Of a DNA stretch of 64,000 nucleotides, positions 17,765 through 26,011 are shown in pieces. Every line of letters begins with the position of its first letter. Within the stretch, counting starts at the first letter, position 1. A model generated the notes under the pieces. It was not told the DNA's origin and made no database searches. It worked only from the letters and a program-made list of their open reading frames with translations. This DNA is from Nocardia alba NBRC 108234. GTDB lineage: Bacteria > Actinomycetota > Actinomycetes > Mycobacteriales > Mycobacteriaceae. The translations under genes and the position numbers were made by a program. Location: the NCBI RefSeq assembly GCF_001612665.1, contig NZ_BDAX01000014.1:124001-188000 (forward strand), written 5' to 3'.

Positions 17765-18886
17765 TCAGCCGGTGGCCGTCGGCGAGCCCAACGAGACCAC
17801 CTGCGTCGCCACTTCCGTACTGTCCTCGCCCTGGTGGACGACCAAGACCCCGTGCGGGGTGCCGCGCGCGTCGGTGGGCTCACCGGCCACCACCTCGAGC
17901 ATCGGCTCCTGCGCCTGTTTGCGCGGGAGCATGTCGACCACCGGGTACTCCCCGACCGGCGCCCACCCCTGCGCCGCCAACTGCATCCGGTCGACCATGC
18001 TCGGCGCGCCCGCGACATCGGCCCACTTGCGGGTGGCGATCGTAATCGAACCGTCGGCGGTCCAGCGCGGGCTGTAGGCCGCCGAGCACTCACCCGGCAG
18101 AGTCGGCATGGACCGGGCGCCGTTGGTGGTGGCGTCGATGGTCGCCACATTGGCGCTGCCGCAGGTCGCGCTGCGCGCGGTGGTCCCGGCCAGCACGAAG
18201 GTGTGCCCATCGGGTCCGGCGGCGGCCGACAGTCCGGCGTCGATGCCGGGCACGCGACCCAGCGGCAGGATGGCATCGGCGCCGATCGCGTAGAGGTGAC
18301 TCTTCTCCCACCACAGCCCGCGCGACTCCACCCGGGCCAGCAGCACGAACTCGTCGGTGGCCGCCACCAGTTCGGCGCCGCCCCACCCACCACCGGTGAG
18401 CGGACTCGGCGAGTCCGGCAGGACGATCTCGCGCTCGGGCGCGGCGGGCTCGGAACCGGCCAGGTCCATGCTCATGATCTCGCCCGGCTCCCGCCACCAG
18501 CCGACCACCGAACCGCGCAACGCCACCGCGTTGACGCAGTCACACGGTATGCGGGTCACCGACCGGTCGCGCACACCCAACGCGACCAACGTCTTGCTGC
18601 TGCTCTCCACCGCGAAGGCGTAGTGCCCGTCCCTGGTGAACGCCACCGCGGCCGACGAATAACCGAAACTGCCCGGCGCCCGCACGGTTTCGCCGCCGCG
18701 CACCACCGCCAGCTCGGCGTCGGTGCGATAGGCGAACACCGGGCCCCCGGCGGCCTGCTGCTCCTCGGCGGGCGTCAGTCGTGGCGGCGCGGGCTGGTCC
18801 ACCCCACCGCAGCCCGCGACGACCGCCGCCGCGCCGAGCACCGCGATCCGCGCCCGCCATCCGCTCGCCTTCGTCGCAATTCCCAC
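17765..18886 (-). CDS. lipoprotein of unknown function, propeller-like
   Basis: 373 residues starting at GTG 18886. Signal peptide with hydrophobic stretch (IAVLGAAAVVAGC) ending in a lipobox, so lipid-anchored outside the membrane. The mature part repeats short beta-strand units such as AFTRDGHYAFAV, RWTADGSITIATR and GPDGHTFVLAG, the look of a WD40/TolB-type beta-propeller, but no catalytic motif is visible. It has several Cys (PCDCVN, ATCGS, GECS) that could form disulfides. It is in an accessory stretch between coaA and the cis-prenyl synthase. Function unknown. Confidence 0.75.
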   Translation of the reverse strand: MGIATKASGWRARIAVLGAAAVVAGCGGVDQPAPPRLTPAEEQQAAGGPVFAYRTDAELAVVRGGETVRAPGSFGYSSAAVAFTRDGHYAFAVESSSKTLVALGVRDRSVTRIPCDCVNAVALRGSVVGWWREPGEIMSMDLAGSEPAAPEREIVLPDSPSPLTGGGWGGAELVAATDEFVLLARVESRGLWWEKSHLYAIGADAILPLGRVPGIDAGLSAAAGPDGHTFVLAGTTARSATCGSANVATIDATTNGARSMPTLPGECSAAYSPRWTADGSITIATRKWADVAGAPSMVDRMQLAAQGWAPVGEYPVVDMLPRKQAQEPMLEVVAGEPTDARGTPHGVLVVHQGEDSTEVATQVVSLGSPTATG

Positions 18887-19015
18887 AGCTCACACCCCTG
18901 CAATGTGTCGTCGGGATCGGTCTCGCGCAGAGCCTAGTAGACACAGTCACCGCAGCCGCCCGACACGACCGCAGCGATCGCGCGGGTACGCCCGGTCGGG
19001 ATCGGGCCTGCTCCG

Positions 19016-19582
19016 CTACAACTTCCAGGCCGCGTCGAGCCTGGTCGCCACGTCGATATCGCGGACCGCCGCGATCTCGGGCTTGCGAATCTCCTGCGCG
19101 ACATACCGGGCGACGAACCGGCGGATCTCGTGGTCGACGCTGGCCAGCACCCGCAGCAACTCACCGCGCTTGGAGCTGGCGGCGACATTGACCCGCACAT
19201 CACCCGGACGCGGCTCGGCGATATCGATGACCACCCGCAGCGGGTCGGCGGTGCGCGCGGTGAGATGCAGATGCACGGCGCCGTCGACCCGGAAAAGCGA
19301 CCGGTCGACCGCCAGGTCGAGCACCAGATCCACGTGCAGCGGGATGGTCAGCTCGAACGAGATGAACGCGTCGACGAAACGCACGATACGTGGCTGTCCG
19401 AGCTCCACCTGCGCGGTGACCTTCGCCAGCCGACCCGGCCCCACCCCGATCGGTCCGAAATCGAAAGCGGCCCCGGTGAGTTGACCGAACGCGTCGGCGA
19501 TGCGCTGTTCGGAAACGGCGTATTCCAGGAAACGCCTGCCGAATTCCTCATAGCTGATGTAAGAAGGCTGTTCGGTTTCCAC
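19016..19582 (-). CDS. conserved hypothetical protein, 188 aa
   Basis: Starts GTG at 19582 (METEQPSYISYEEFGRRFLEYAV). No signal peptide or transmembrane helix. The middle is beta-rich with alternating hydrophobics (FVDAFISFELTIPLHVDLVLDLAV, VHLHLTARTADPLRVVIDIAE), suggesting a lipid-binding or StART-like barrel; the C-terminus is helical and charged. On the minus strand TACTCT lies seven bases before the GTG, so it is probably leaderless. It follows the cis-prenyl synthase on the same strand after 39 bases and might be cotranscribed. I do not recognise a named family. Confidence 0.7.
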   Translation of the reverse strand: METEQPSYISYEEFGRRFLEYAVSEQRIADAFGQLTGAAFDFGPIGVGPGRLAKVTAQVELGQPRIVRFVDAFISFELTIPLHVDLVLDLAVDRSLFRVDGAVHLHLTARTADPLRVVIDIAEPRPGDVRVNVAASSKRGELLRVLASVDHEIRRFVARYVAQEIRKPEIAAVRDIDVATRLDAAWKL

Positions 19583-19621
19583 TGACGGCAGAGTACGCGA
19601 CCGCTCCAGCAGAACAGGCCA

Positions 19622-20401
19622 TCAAACGCCGAAACGGCGGTGCCGCGCGGCGTAATCCCGCAGTGCGCGCAGGAAATCGACACGCCGGAACTCGGGCCAA
19701 TACGCCTCGGTGAACCAGATCTCCGAATAGGCGCTCTGCCACAGCAGGAACCCCGAAAGTCGTTGCTCACCAGAGGTTCTGATCACCAGATCCGGGTCGG
19801 GCTGACCGGAGGTGTAAAGATGCTGGCCGATCGCGTCGACTGTGATCGACTGGACCAGATCCTCACCCGACTCGCCCGCGGCGATCTCCTGGCGCACCAG
19901 CGAGCGCACCGCGTCGGTGATCTCCTGGCGTCCGCCATAGCCCACCGCGACATTCACATGCACGCCGTCGCGCCCGCTCGTGCGCTCGGCGGCCACCCGC
20001 AGACGTTTGGCGATCAGCTCGGGGAAACCCTCGAGCGACCCGACGATCCGCACGCTCCAGTTCTGCTCCGGAGCGGACAGTTCCTCGACGACATCGGTGA
20101 TGACCTCGAACAGGGTCTCCAGCTCGTCGGGATCACGGCGCAGATTCTCGGTGGAGAGCAGATACACGGTGACCATCTCGATGCCCTCGTCGGAACACCA
20201 GCCGACGAGCTCGGCGATCTTCAGCGCGCCGACGCGATGTCCGTGGCTCACATCGGTGAACCCGTTCTCGCGCGCCCAGCGTCGATTACCGTCGCACATG
20301 ACGGCGACGTGGCGAGGGTGCTGCTTGTCAGTCAGCTGCTGCGACAGCCTGGCTTCGTAGATGCGGTACGGCAATCCACGCACCCGACCAAGAAACTCCA
20401 C
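19622..20401 (-). CDS. cis-prenyl diphosphate synthase (Z-farnesyl diphosphate synthase type)
   Basis: 259-residue UPPS-family enzyme condensing isopentenyl diphosphate onto an allylic diphosphate in cis; closely resembles mycobacterial Rv1086, the short-chain (2Z,6E)-farnesyl synthase that feeds decaprenyl phosphate synthesis. The family signature HVAVMCDGNRRWA carries the catalytic Asp; later STENLRRDP, NVAVGYGGR and the terminal block DPDLVIRTSGEQRLSGFLLWQSAYSE are diagnostic. Decaprenyl phosphate carries arabinan, galactan and peptidoglycan units for the wall. TAGGGT (20413-20408, minus strand) is six bases before the GTG, a leaderless pattern. Divergent from hemolysin III, as in mycobacteria. 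Confidence 0.93.
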   Translation of the reverse strand: MEFLGRVRGLPYRIYEARLSQQLTDKQHPRHVAVMCDGNRRWARENGFTDVSHGHRVGALKIAELVGWCSDEGIEMVTVYLLSTENLRRDPDELETLFEVITDVVEELSAPEQNWSVRIVGSLEGFPELIAKRLRVAAERTSGRDGVHVNVAVGYGGRQEITDAVRSLVRQEIAAGESGEDLVQSITVDAIGQHLYTSGQPDPDLVIRTSGEQRLSGFLLWQSAYSEIWFTEAYWPEFRRVDFLRALRDYAARHRRFGV

Positions 20402-20484
20402 GCCCGCACCCTACGCTTGCCCGCCTCCCCGAGTATTTTGCCGGTCGCGAGTAGGCCGCGAGTCGCGTGCCGGGCCGGCGGTGA

Positions 20485-20514
20485 GGGCGGGGTCGGGTTG
20501 TGGGGTGGTTGGGG
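20485..20514 (+). other. G-quadruplex-like G-run cluster
   Basis: Four or more runs of three or four G with one- to four-base spacers (20485-20514) on the + strand, in the gap between the divergent cis-prenyl synthase and hemolysin III genes. The sequence meets the usual G3 pattern; in a high-GC genome such runs arise by chance at some rate. Confidence 0.4.
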
Positions 20515-20614
20515 AGTTACCCATGTTCTCGCGAGATCAGTTGGTCGGGTTTTTGTGTGGCCAGGGGCACGTTTGTGGTGTTGATACGGGGATTTGACGT
20601 ACGGTTGGGCACGT

Positions 20615-20634
20615 AACCTACGGTACCGTAGGTT
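20615..20634. promoter_or_regulatory. 20-bp perfect palindrome, operator upstream of hemolysin III
   Basis: AACCTACGGT followed directly by its complement ACCGTAGGTT, ending 17 bases before the start codon of hemolysin III. The position between promoter region and start, and the TetR-like symmetry, suit a repressor site. The regulator is not identifiable here. Confidence 0.65.
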
Positions 20635-20651
20635 TTGGCGCGGGAGGATTC

Positions 20652-21317
20652 GTGGACGACGTTCTGGCTGAGATCGCCACTGTGGTGAAGCCGCGGTTTC
20701 GGGGGTGGATTCATACGTGGGCGGTGGGGGTCGCCGCTGTCGCGGTGACGGTGCTCGTGGTGTTCGGGTTTCGGACCTCGTTGACGGCCGGGTGGTCGAC
20801 GTTGCTCTATGGCATCTCGGTGTGTGCGCTGTTCGGGGTCAGCGCGGTGTATCACCGGGTTACCTGGGCCAGTGTGCGGACGCGGGTGCGGATGAAGCGG
20901 GCCGATCATTCGATGATCTTCCTGTTCATCGCGGGGAGTTACACGCCGTTCGCGCTGCTCGGGTTGCCCGGGCGGACCGGGCAGATCCTGCTGGTCGTGG
21001 TGTGGGCGGGGGCCATCGCCGGGGTCGCGTTGAAACTGTTGTGGCCGACCGCGCCCGCGTGGGTGGGGGTGCCGCTGTATCTGCTGCTGGGGTGGGCGAT
21101 CGTGCCGGTGGCGCCCGAGCTGCTGCGCAACGTGGGCGTGGCGCCGCTGGTGCTGCTCGCGATCGGGGGCGTGATCTACAGCGTGGGGGCTGTCCTCTAC
21201 GCGACCAAGTGGCCCAACCCGTGGCCCGACTTCGGGCACCACGAGTTCTTCCACGCCGCGACGGTGGTCGCGGCGCTGTGTCACTACATCGCGATCTGGC
21301 TGGTCGTGCTCGGCTGA
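20652..21317 (+). CDS. hemolysin III / PAQR-family membrane protein
   Basis: 221 residues, seven predicted transmembrane helices. Conserved motifs of the Hly-III/PAQR family are present: SAVYHRVTW after helix 2, MKRADHSMIFLFIAGSYTPF, and the C-terminal HHEFFHAATVVAALCHY, whose His residues with the early Ser/His bind a metal in PAQR proteins. Proposed roles include lipid hydrolase (ceramidase-like) and membrane homeostasis; direct haemolysis is not proven for the family. The GTG at 20652 follows GGGAGG. Coding bias is unusual: GGG glycine and CGG arginine codons are much commoner than in neighbours. A 20-bp palindrome upstream suggests repression. Confidence 0.88.
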   Translation: MDDVLAEIATVVKPRFRGWIHTWAVGVAAVAVTVLVVFGFRTSLTAGWSTLLYGISVCALFGVSAVYHRVTWASVRTRVRMKRADHSMIFLFIAGSYTPFALLGLPGRTGQILLVVVWAGAIAGVALKLLWPTAPAWVGVPLYLLLGWAIVPVAPELLRNVGVAPLVLLAIGGVIYSVGAVLYATKWPNPWPDFGHHEFFHAATVVAALCHYIAIWLVVLG

Positions 21318-21432
21318 ACGGCGCGTGCGCGCGGCGTCCACCCGCCCGCCTTCTATGCTCGGTAGTCGTGTCACCCGTCAGCGCAACTAGTGATGCCCGG
21401 GCGTCCTCGGGCGCCGCGAACGGGCGTGCGCG

Positions 21433-22914
21433 GTGAACCGGCTGGTCCGGTGGGCGCTACGGTCCTATTGGGGACTCGCGCTGGTGGTCATCACCGCCAA
21501 TTTGGTCGGGGTCACGGCCATCTTCCTGATCAGCTGGGCCGGTGGCGTCTTCAGCCGGATCGGCGACGACTGGCGTGACGCGGCGCTGCTGATCCTGATC
21601 TATCCGACACTCGCCTTCACCCTGGGAATCGGGATCGCGCTCTACGACCGGCGCCGATACATGCGCTGGCTCGACGACAACCGCAAACCGACGCCGGAGG
21701 AAGCGCGAGTCCTGATCCGGCTGCCCGCCGCGATCACCGTGCGCGCGATCATCCTGTGGACACCGGGCGTCGCGTTGACCGTGTGGCTCGTCGACCGGTT
21801 CACCGACTATCACAACATCACCGTGTTGGTGGCCGGGTTCGCTCTCGGCGGGCTGGAAGCGGCGGGCGCGGTCTATTTGATCCTGGACCGCCTGATCCGC
21901 CCCGCGGTGCCGATCATCACCGCGGTGCTCGGGCCGACCGTGCATCCCAGCTCGACCGTGCTGGTGCGCGTGCTCGTCACCTGGGCGGTCTCGGGTGCGC
22001 TGCCGGGGCTGATCATCATCGTCGTCCTCACCGACAGCAGCACCCCGGCCTCCGATCGGGTGCGCGCGGCGTGGCTGTTCTCGATCGTCGCGCTCGGTGT
22101 CGGCGCCCTCGCCACCGCACTGCTCGCGCGCTCGGTGGCCACCCCGATGCGCACGATGTACCGGGCGCTGGACCGGATCACCCGCGGCGAACTCGACGTG
22201 CGGGTGCCCGTCGGCAGCGCGAGCGAGATCGGCCGCCTCGAACAGTCCGTCAACGAACTCGCCGCCACCCTGCGCGACCAGATGCACACCGAGGACGTCT
22301 TCGGCAGACATGTCGGCTCCACGGTGGCCGAACGCGCGCTGTCGGGCAGCAGCGACCTCACCGGTGATGTGCGGATCGTCTCGGCGCTGTTCGTCGACGT
22401 CACCGGATCGGTGCAGCTCTCGGCCGAAATGGCCCCCGAGGACTTCGTCCACAAACTCAACCGGCTGCTCGCCACCGTCGTAGCGGCCACCGAGGACAAC
22501 GGCGGCCTGGTGAACAAATTCGCCGGCGACGCCGCCCTGTGCATCTTCGGCGCCCCCTCCGCCCTCCAGGACAACGCCACCCCGGCCCTGCGCGCGGCCC
22601 GCCGCATCCGCGACGAAGTCGTGGCCACCGGCGAACTCGACGTGGGCATCGGCGTCGCCCGCGGCCAGGTTTTCGCGGGCGACGTAGGCGCCGACACCCG
22701 CCTCGAATTCACCGTCATCGGCGACGCGGTCAACGCGGCCGCCCGCCTCACGACGGTGGCGAAAGAAGCGCCGCGGCGCGTCCTGGTGAGCGACTCGGTC
22801 TGGCAGGCCGCGACCCCAGCCGAACGCGCCAAGTGGAAGCGCTACAAGGACTTACGCCTGCGCGGTATCCCCGGCCGCACCCGGACCTGGACCGACATCG
22901 CACCGAGAAAGTGA
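21433..22914 (+). CDS. membrane class III adenylyl cyclase with HAMP domain
   Basis: 493 residues. Six transmembrane helices within residues 10-232, a HAMP linker about 228-282 (ARSVATPMRTMYRAL... ELAATLRDQ), and a C-terminal class III cyclase domain about 310-490, the architecture of mycobacterial Rv1318c/Rv1319c/Rv3645. Metal-binding Asp322 (FVDVTGS) and Asp366 (NKFAGDAA), adenine-selecting Lys362 and Asp431 (VIGDAVN), and transition-state Asn434 and Arg438 are all present, so it should make cAMP. Start GTG at 21433. It converges with the thioredoxin-domain gene 12 bases away. Not part of the mycobacterial order at this site, so likely an insertion. Confidence 0.9.
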   Translation: MNRLVRWALRSYWGLALVVITANLVGVTAIFLISWAGGVFSRIGDDWRDAALLILIYPTLAFTLGIGIALYDRRRYMRWLDDNRKPTPEEARVLIRLPAAITVRAIILWTPGVALTVWLVDRFTDYHNITVLVAGFALGGLEAAGAVYLILDRLIRPAVPIITAVLGPTVHPSSTVLVRVLVTWAVSGALPGLIIIVVLTDSSTPASDRVRAAWLFSIVALGVGALATALLARSVATPMRTMYRALDRITRGELDVRVPVGSASEIGRLEQSVNELAATLRDQMHTEDVFGRHVGSTVAERALSGSSDLTGDVRIVSALFVDVTGSVQLSAEMAPEDFVHKLNRLLATVVAATEDNGGLVNKFAGDAALCIFGAPSALQDNATPALRAARRIRDEVVATGELDVGIGVARGQVFAGDVGADTRLEFTVIGDAVNAAARLTTVAKEAPRRVLVSDSVWQAATPAERAKWKRYKDLRLRGIPGRTRTWTDIAPRK

Positions 22915-22926
22915 GATGCCGGGTCG

Positions 22927-24978
22927 TCAGCGCAACAGCGAAGCGGTGAGGGCGTCGGGATCGGTGACCGGGAGATCGCAGACCGAGCCTCGGCAGACGT
23001 ACGCGGCGGGTGCGCCGCCGACGAGGGGTCGGTCGGTGAGCAGCGCGGTGGTGTTCGGCGGGGCGGCCAGGATGATCGAGCCGCCCGGTGCCGACGCGCG
23101 GGCCGCGGCCAGCAGTTCCATGGTGGTGGCGGATTTCTCGGTGGCGGCGATCGCCACCTGGTAGGGGCCGCGGACGGCGGCTTCGGCGACGGAGAGCCAG
23201 TTGCCCGCGGTCCGGGGCGCACGGGCCAGCAGGATCGCGCCGAGGGCGAGGGTCTGGTCGGCGAGTTCGCGGTAGCGCAGAGCGCGGTCGGGCTCGGCGA
23301 CCGCCGAGGCGGTGAGCAGAGCTTCGGCCAAGGCCGAGGCGCCGGAGGGGGTAGCGCCGTCGACGGGGTCGCGGGGGCGAGCCACCAGTGTCTCGGCGTC
23401 GTCGGAGGTGTCGAACCAGCTGCCGGGACGGTCGGGGTCGGCGAAGTGCTCGATCGTGTTGTCCAGCAACAGTTGCGCGGCGGCGAGCCAGTCGGGTTCG
23501 CCGGTGGCCTGATAGAGGGCGAGCAGACCGGTGACGAACCAGGCGTAGTCCTCGAGGACGCCCGGCGGGGTGCCGACGACCCCGTCGAGGGAGGCGCGGC
23601 GCAGCCTGCCCGCGACGAGGTGGACATCGAGCAGGTAGCGGGCGCAGCGCACGGCGGCGGCGACCCAGGACGGTTCTTCCAGTGCCGCACCGGATTCCGC
23701 GAGCGCGGTGATGGCCATGCCGTTCCAGGCGGTGACCACCTTGTCGTCGCGGGCGGGCTGGGGGCGCTGGGCGCGAGCCTCGAAGAGCTGGGCGCGCAAC
23801 CGATCCAACCGCGATGACTGTTCGGCGTCGACGGGATCGCTGCGCCGGGTGAGCACCGAGGTGCCCTGTTCGAAATTGCCGCCGGTGGTCACGCCGAAAG
23901 CGTCGGCGGCCCACATGCCGTCGAGCGGGCCGAGTTCGCCGATCAACTCGGCGGGCGTCCACACATAGGTCGCGCCTTCGACCCCCGGCCCGCCCGGCTC
24001 GAGGTGGGTGTCGGCGTCGAGAGCGGAGGCGAAACCGCCCTGCGCCGTGCCGAGATCGCCGAGCAGGAACTCGACCGTTTCCCGAGTTACCCTGTGCGGC
24101 AACGACTCCAGTGTGGTAGTCGGTGCCCGACGCGAGAGATGGGCGTACGCGCGCAGCAGCAGGGCGTTGTCGTAGAGCATCTTCTCGAAGTGCGGCACGA
24201 GCCATCCGGCGTCGACCGAGTAGCGCGCGAACCCGCCGCGCAGCTGGTCGTAGATCCCGCCACGCGCCATCGCCTCGGCCGTGCGCTCGACCACATCGAA
24301 CACCGCCTGGTCGCCGGTGCGCTCCCAGTGCCGCAACAGTCCTTCCAGCAATGCCGACGGTGGAAACTTCGGTGCCCCACCGAATCCCCCGTTCGTGGCG
24401 TCCTCGTCGGCGAGGATCGTGGGCACGGCCCGGTCGAGAAGATCAGGGGCGATAGTGAATTCGGCGGCGGGCAGTCCCGACGCCTGAGCCCGCAGCGCCT
24501 CGGTGACCTGCCGGGCGGCCTTGTCCACGTCGTCGCGCCGATCGCGCCAGGTCTCGGTCACCGCACTGAGCAACTGCGTGAACGAGGGCATGCCGCCGCG
24601 CGGCTGCTTCGGGTAGTAGGTACCGCAGTAGAACGGCGCGCCGTCGGGCGCGAGGAAGCACGTCATCGGCCAGCCACCCTGCCCGGTCATGGCCACGGTG
24701 GCGTTCATGTACACCGCGTCGAGGTCGGGGCGCTCCTCCCGATCCACCTTCACGCAGACGAAGTCGGCGTTCATCTGCTCGGCCGTGGCGAGGTCTTCGA
24801 AGGACTCGTGAGCCATCACATGACACCAGTGGCAGCTCGCGTACCCGATCGAGAGCAGAATCGGCACATTCCGCTCGGCGGCCTCGGCTAACGCGTCGGC
24901 ATCCCACTCCCGCCAGTGGACGGGGTTGTCGGCGTGTTGACGCAGATAGGGCGAGGTCGCACCGGCCAATCGGTTCAC
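22927..24978 (-). CDS. thioredoxin-domain protein of YyaL/DUF255 family
   Basis: 683 residues from the GTG at 24978 (VNRLAGATSPYLRQHADNPVHW). The N-terminal domain is thioredoxin-like with the family's CHWCHVMAHESF motif (redox-type CxxC); NADFVCVKVDREERPDLD and GQGGWPMTCFLAPDGAPF complete the DUF255 signature. The rest is an (alpha/alpha)6-barrel-like region (GGIYDQLRGGFARYSVDAGWLVPHFEKMLYDNA) similar to N-acylglucosamine-epimerase/glycosidase folds. Orthologue of Rv1084; the mammalian relative is spermatogenesis-associated protein 20. No biochemical role is established. Divergent neighbours and position match mycobacteria. Confidence 0.88.
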   Translation of the reverse strand: MNRLAGATSPYLRQHADNPVHWREWDADALAEAAERNVPILLSIGYASCHWCHVMAHESFEDLATAEQMNADFVCVKVDREERPDLDAVYMNATVAMTGQGGWPMTCFLAPDGAPFYCGTYYPKQPRGGMPSFTQLLSAVTETWRDRRDDVDKAARQVTEALRAQASGLPAAEFTIAPDLLDRAVPTILADEDATNGGFGGAPKFPPSALLEGLLRHWERTGDQAVFDVVERTAEAMARGGIYDQLRGGFARYSVDAGWLVPHFEKMLYDNALLLRAYAHLSRRAPTTTLESLPHRVTRETVEFLLGDLGTAQGGFASALDADTHLEPGGPGVEGATYVWTPAELIGELGPLDGMWAADAFGVTTGGNFEQGTSVLTRRSDPVDAEQSSRLDRLRAQLFEARAQRPQPARDDKVVTAWNGMAITALAESGAALEEPSWVAAAVRCARYLLDVHLVAGRLRRASLDGVVGTPPGVLEDYAWFVTGLLALYQATGEPDWLAAAQLLLDNTIEHFADPDRPGSWFDTSDDAETLVARPRDPVDGATPSGASALAEALLTASAVAEPDRALRYRELADQTLALGAILLARAPRTAGNWLSVAEAAVRGPYQVAIAATEKSATTMELLAAARASAPGGSIILAAPPNTTALLTDRPLVGGAPAAYVCRGSVCDLPVTDPDALTASLLR

Positions 24979-25112
24979 AGTTCCACCCTGCCACACGCGA
25001 TGCGCACAGGTCGCGTGCCCAGTGTCGGGTTCGCCACCCTTTCCGCGTCAGCGGATCATTCAGCCGGGGCCTCGGCGCGGCGACCAGCGAGGGTCGGCAG
25101 GCCTGTCTCAGC

Positions 25113-25517
25113 TCAGAGCGCGACGATCTCGAGCATTGATTCCAAGCCCTTGAAGTCCGCCGCGTTGCGCGTATACAGCGGCAGATCGTTGGCGGAGGCG
25201 ATCGCGGCGATCAGTAGATCCATCCGTCGCGGACGCGGGTCGCGTCCAGCGGCGATCGTCAGAGCGACCAGGGTTCCGTACCGCGTCGCGGCGGCCTCGT
25301 CGAAAGGCATCGGGTCGAATTCCATTATCGCCGCGCCGAGTTGCTCGGAGCGCTCCGCACGGGCGACCGGGTTCTTTGCCATCGCGACGCCTTGATTCAG
25401 CTCTGCCAGCGTGATTGCGGTGATCTCGGGTATCTCCGGCAAATCCTGTGGGTCGAGCTCGTACAGATCGATGTAGGTGCAGGTATCCAGAACTCCAACG
25501 GGATGACGGCTGCTCAC
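25113..25517 (-). CDS. vapC: PIN-domain ribonuclease toxin (VapC-like)
   Basis: 134 residues from a GTG at 25517. PIN-fold acidic residues: VLDTCTYIDL (first Asp), ITLAELNQG (Glu), RRMDLLIAA (Asp) and the C-terminal TRNAADF (Asp). VapC toxins cut specific RNAs until bound by the antitoxin. The GTG overlaps the TGA of the upstream antitoxin (GTGA), which supports this start over an ATG at 25529. The pair is inserted between the thioredoxin-domain gene and the ethanolamine module. Confidence 0.85.
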   Translation of the reverse strand: MSSRHPVGVLDTCTYIDLYELDPQDLPEIPEITAITLAELNQGVAMAKNPVARAERSEQLGAAIMEFDPMPFDEAAATRYGTLVALTIAAGRDPRPRRMDLLIAAIASANDLPLYTRNAADFKGLESMLEIVAL

Positions 25518-25786
25518 CGTCCACCCCATGGGTCGTCGTCGCCGATCCGATCTTCCGAACCGAAGTACTCGTCCGCCTCCTGACGCATCTGCGCGTAGTC
25601 CACGCGCGGCAACGCACGATGGCGCGCAACCAACTCTGCGGCACTATGCCTGCGCCGACGGCTCACCGGTCGAACCTCCGCGATCACGACGCCATTGCGT
25701 GTGACCCGGATGGTCTCGCCCGCCTCCACCGCGTCCATGACCGCCGCCGAATTGTTCCGCAGTTCGCGCTGGCTGATCTGCCTCAT
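25514..25786 (-). CDS. vapB: Phd/YefM-type antitoxin (VapB-like)
   Basis: 90 residues starting MRQISQRELRNNSAAVMDAV. The N-terminal Phd/YefM fold (about 1-45, ending ETIRVTRNGVVIAEVRPV) binds operator DNA; the acidic C-terminal tail (DEYFGSEDRIGDDDPWGG) is the usual disordered toxin-neutralising segment. It precedes and overlaps the PIN toxin by four bases, the normal order for an autoregulated operon. A GTG at 25792 is an alternative start. Pairing a Phd-type antitoxin with a PIN toxin is common in actinobacteria. Confidence 0.85.
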   Translation of the reverse strand: MRQISQRELRNNSAAVMDAVEAGETIRVTRNGVVIAEVRPVSRRRRHSAAELVARHRALPRVDYAQMRQEADEYFGSEDRIGDDDPWGGR

Positions 25787-26011
25787 GTCCACCAGCGTAG
25801 CCCTATGCGCTACATTGCGCTACAGGCGGGCGTACACCTCGAAACCGAAGGTCGGCGGCCGCGCGTAGACACAGCGGCTCGGTAGTCGAGGAGGTGAATC
25901 CACCTCCCGGTTGCGGTCGCTCGAGCTCGCGAATCGGCTGCTCAGCGCCGGAGGCTGGGGCATGATGAAAGCAGAACCCCGTCCAGTTCATTGAATAGGA
26001 AGACCCCCGAG

